From Sapria himalayana (taxonomy: Eukaryota > Streptophyta > Magnoliopsida > Malpighiales > Rafflesiaceae), in assembly GCA_029783825.1 (NCBI GenBank), contig JAREIK010017175.1:62001-126000 (forward strand): DNA of 64,000 bases, in the 5' to 3' direction. Position numbers and translations under genes: made by a program. Below the pieces are notes generated by a model that was not told the DNA's origin, searched no databases, and worked only from the letters and a program-made list of their open reading frames with translations. Below, piece after piece: positions 61,689-64,000 of this stretch (position 1 is its first letter; each line of letters starts with the position of its first letter).

Positions 61689-64000
61689 CTAAATATTATA
61701 TATGGCATCTTCCTGCAATACAGGTGCAATATCTAAGTCTACACTTCTTTGTTGTGATGTTGGTACTTCAAAATTTGATCGAGCTTTGATTTTGCAAATC
61801 AGGCACCAATCACTCTTATCACGAGATAAACTCGGATATGTATAATAATATACTTGAGTGGCTTGAACTACCATAATAAATGGCTCATATCAATTATATC
61901 TTCATTTATGGTTAACATCTAATAACTTATAATCCGAATGAATCTTTGTTCTCAGATTTCATATAGGATTTAACAACTCGCACTTTAATAATATAATCCT
62001 ATTATTTTCGAGTCCAAGATACTCTAACTCATAACTTGTTTGAGTTGACCATGATAATTAATATCATCTACACTATAACATGAGCCTTTATGCATACACC
62101 AATATTCATTGTTATTTTAGAAGACCCATGCTCGATTGTGTTAAATTTATATCCATTTATAAAATACCAAAGATAGGTTGTCACATATCTAAATGGGCAT
62201 TTACTTAGATTCTAAATAAAAATATTTGAATCTCCATTTGAAGGATCAATTGCCTGTGATATAAATTTAAAAAATGATATTAACAAATAAAAGATACTAA
62301 TAAATTAAATAATTCAAAAATTTAAAACTTAATAATTCTCACATAATTTTTGAACCAATTCGCAAATTCAGTTTCTAGCATATAATCGACATAATTGCTA
62401 GAAATTGCTAATTGCCTATATTTTAATTGCTAAACATAAATAATGCACAAATATAAAAAGAGAGAGAAAAATCTACATCCATTTTTAATAATTCCTATTA
62501 AAGATAAAATTAAAATATGATTAAACTTGCAACCATTTTGGGTATAAATACTCAATATGTGGTGCAACATCCTCACAATTAAGTAAAACATAGTTCTGGG
62601 TTCCTTTGTACTTTTCATCTATCATACATCTTTTTATTGCTCTTCCAAATGTTCTTCTAGGGTACTTGAAGATAGATAGTTTGTCCAAAGAATCATCTTC
62701 TACCATCACATGACCTTCATCATTCCGAGACACATTTCTATTATTTATATTAACATGATCCTCAAAATAATAAGAACAAAATGATGATGCTTCTTCTACT
62801 AAATATGCATTACAAATTGAATTTCACCTTTTGTCTTGTTTCTAACATTCAATTTCAACTTACGAAGATACCTACAACCACAATGTTAAGTTTCAATTAT
62901 ATTAAATTATAATATTACTTTATATATGAAATAATAAAACAAAGCAAATTATATGTATTTACCTATCTTCAGGATACATCTACTTATATTGCACTGGCCC
63001 TGCTATCCTTGCTTCATATGCCAAATGGACCGGAAAATGCTCCATTGAGTCAAAAAAACTCGGTGGGAATATCTGCTCAAGCTTACAAATAATAAGTGGA
63101 ATGTCATTCTCCAACCTCACAATGATATCTATTTTGATTATTATTGTAGTTAGCTATTTAAAAAACAAAATAAGTTCTGTAAGGACCTTCCAAACACTTA
63201 GGGGATGTAATTCACAGAATGCAATTGGTATTAATATCTATATAAATACATGATCATAATGACTTTTCATTCAAATTTGTATATCTGTGCATTTACCCAT
63301 ATTTAATACATATCCATCAGAGAAATTCAAATTTTTAACCCATTCACACAATATATATCTTGCCTTCTTATCAAGTGTGTAGCGAGCTTTAGAAAATTTT
63401 TTTGTTGCCTCATTCAGTTTAAATTCAAGACGCCGACATTAATCATTCAGCTCTTGTCTTGATTTTAAAGTATCTTTTATTTTTCCATCTACATTAAGGA
63501 CAGTGTTGAAAATATTATCAAACATATTTTTTTCAATATGCATTACATCTAAGTTATGATGAATTATTTAGGAATTCCAATAGGGAAAGTCCAAAAATAT
63601 ACTATGTTTACTACAGCCAAATATTTTGCCTATTGGTCCATTACTTCTAGTAGCATCTTTTTTAGTTACCTTCTTAAAACCTAAACTCTAAATCTCTGTC
63701 ATAATCATCTCCTGAATGAACTGTTGGTGCAACTGTCATAATAGTTTTATTTTTTTGAAATGCAATTCTATTTCTTTGAAATGGATGATTCGTATGTAGA
63801 AACTTACGATGGTTATCAAACCATGACTATTTACAACTAAATTTGAGGGTAAATGCATCATAATTCATTATGCAATGTGGGCATGCGAATCATCCTGTAA
63901 TACTCCAGCCAGACAACATTGAATATGCAAAAATATCAATTACTGTCCACATAAGGGCCACCTACATAAATAAATTTTTCTTCTTTAAGATATTATATGT
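61689..64000 (-). pseudogene. TNP2-like CACTA transposase (5' end outside window)
   Basis: The minus strand encodes the C-terminal two thirds of a TNP2 transposase. From high to low: FACPHCIMNYDAFTLKFSC (about 63840-63895); HSIFLDFPYW and HNLDVMHIEKNMFDN (63490-63610, the tnp2 hallmark); CEWVKNLNFSDGYVLNMGKC (about 63290-63355); KSHYDHVFI and VWKVLTELILFFK (about 63150-63275); DUF4218 CKLEQIFPPSFFDSMEH then ARIAGPVQYK-stop-MYPEDR (about 62960-63110); DSLDKLSIFKYPRRTFGRA with YVLLNCEDVAPHIEYLYPKW (62521-62700); and a DUF4216-like end with QVYYYTYPSLSRDKSDW (61689-61874). Stops (including a TAG for the conserved Trp of DUF4218) and a frameshift before LCEWV show it is inactive. Confidence 0.85.

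Larger units (their letters stand above)
56789..64000. mobile_element. CACTA-4: two-gene En/Spm-type element (right end outside window)
   Basis: The TIR CACTACAAGAAAAATCCC starts at 56789 inside Copia sequence, flanked by TTT. Subterminal TCCCTAGCTAA-type repeats (to about 57230), a long non-coding zone with minisatellites, a TNPA/Transposase_24-like gene (59440-61321) and a TNP2-like gene (61689 to beyond 64000) follow, both on the minus strand. This is the standard gene order of plant CACTA elements. Both genes contain stops. Confidence 0.85.

Overview
The window is AT-rich repetitive DNA from a flowering plant nuclear genome. The evidence is plant-type CACTA (En/Spm), hAT, Copia and RNase H-bearing LINE elements, plus intron-containing fragments of plant genes (EDR2-like, LRR receptor kinase, ATP synthase gamma, Mediator subunit 8). 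The lineage within angiosperms cannot be fixed by eye. I see no intact host gene, rRNA, tRNA or CRISPR array. Every recognisable coding region is broken by stops, frameshifts or truncation, apart from a LINE RNase H domain that is still open.

Layout: (1) 1-2240, 3' half of a LINE on the minus strand. (2) About 2241-28700, a giant imperfect palindrome: two arms of about 13 kb facing each other across a spacer of about 360 bp near 15376-15733. From outside inward each arm holds a degenerate TCTA/TAGA array, a dead hAT element, a second TCTA/TAGA array, a CACTA terminal inverted repeat (9272 and 21808), a TNPA-like C-terminal fragment, an LRR receptor-kinase fragment, an AT-rich block, and a multi-exon fragment of an EDR2-like (START + DUF1336) gene that runs into the apex. 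(3) 28701-43253, more TAGA then TCTA arrays, with a strand switch near 33827-33846, an LTR-like insertion (32514-33015) and the end of a second CACTA family (36341-38140). (4) 43254-52287, a Pack-type CACTA element carrying pieces of the mitochondrial ATP synthase gamma gene and of MED8, cut at its far end by another TCTA array. (5) 52862-56788, two tandem copies of a 1.5 kb LTR and a Copia RT/RNase H remnant on the minus strand. (6) 56789-64000, a larger two-gene CACTA element (TNPA/Transposase_24 and TNP2) inserted in the Copia and running off the window.

The most notable theme is the combination of a very large, diverged palindrome centred on a captured defence-related gene fragment (a natural hairpin-RNA configuration, comparable in principle to the Mu killer locus of maize) with about 20 kb of degenerate TCTA/GATA arrays whose edges coincide with transposon termini or with GATA-like codons inside transposon genes. 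Assignments rest on reading motifs by eye; no alignments or searches were run, and edges of repeats are approximate.
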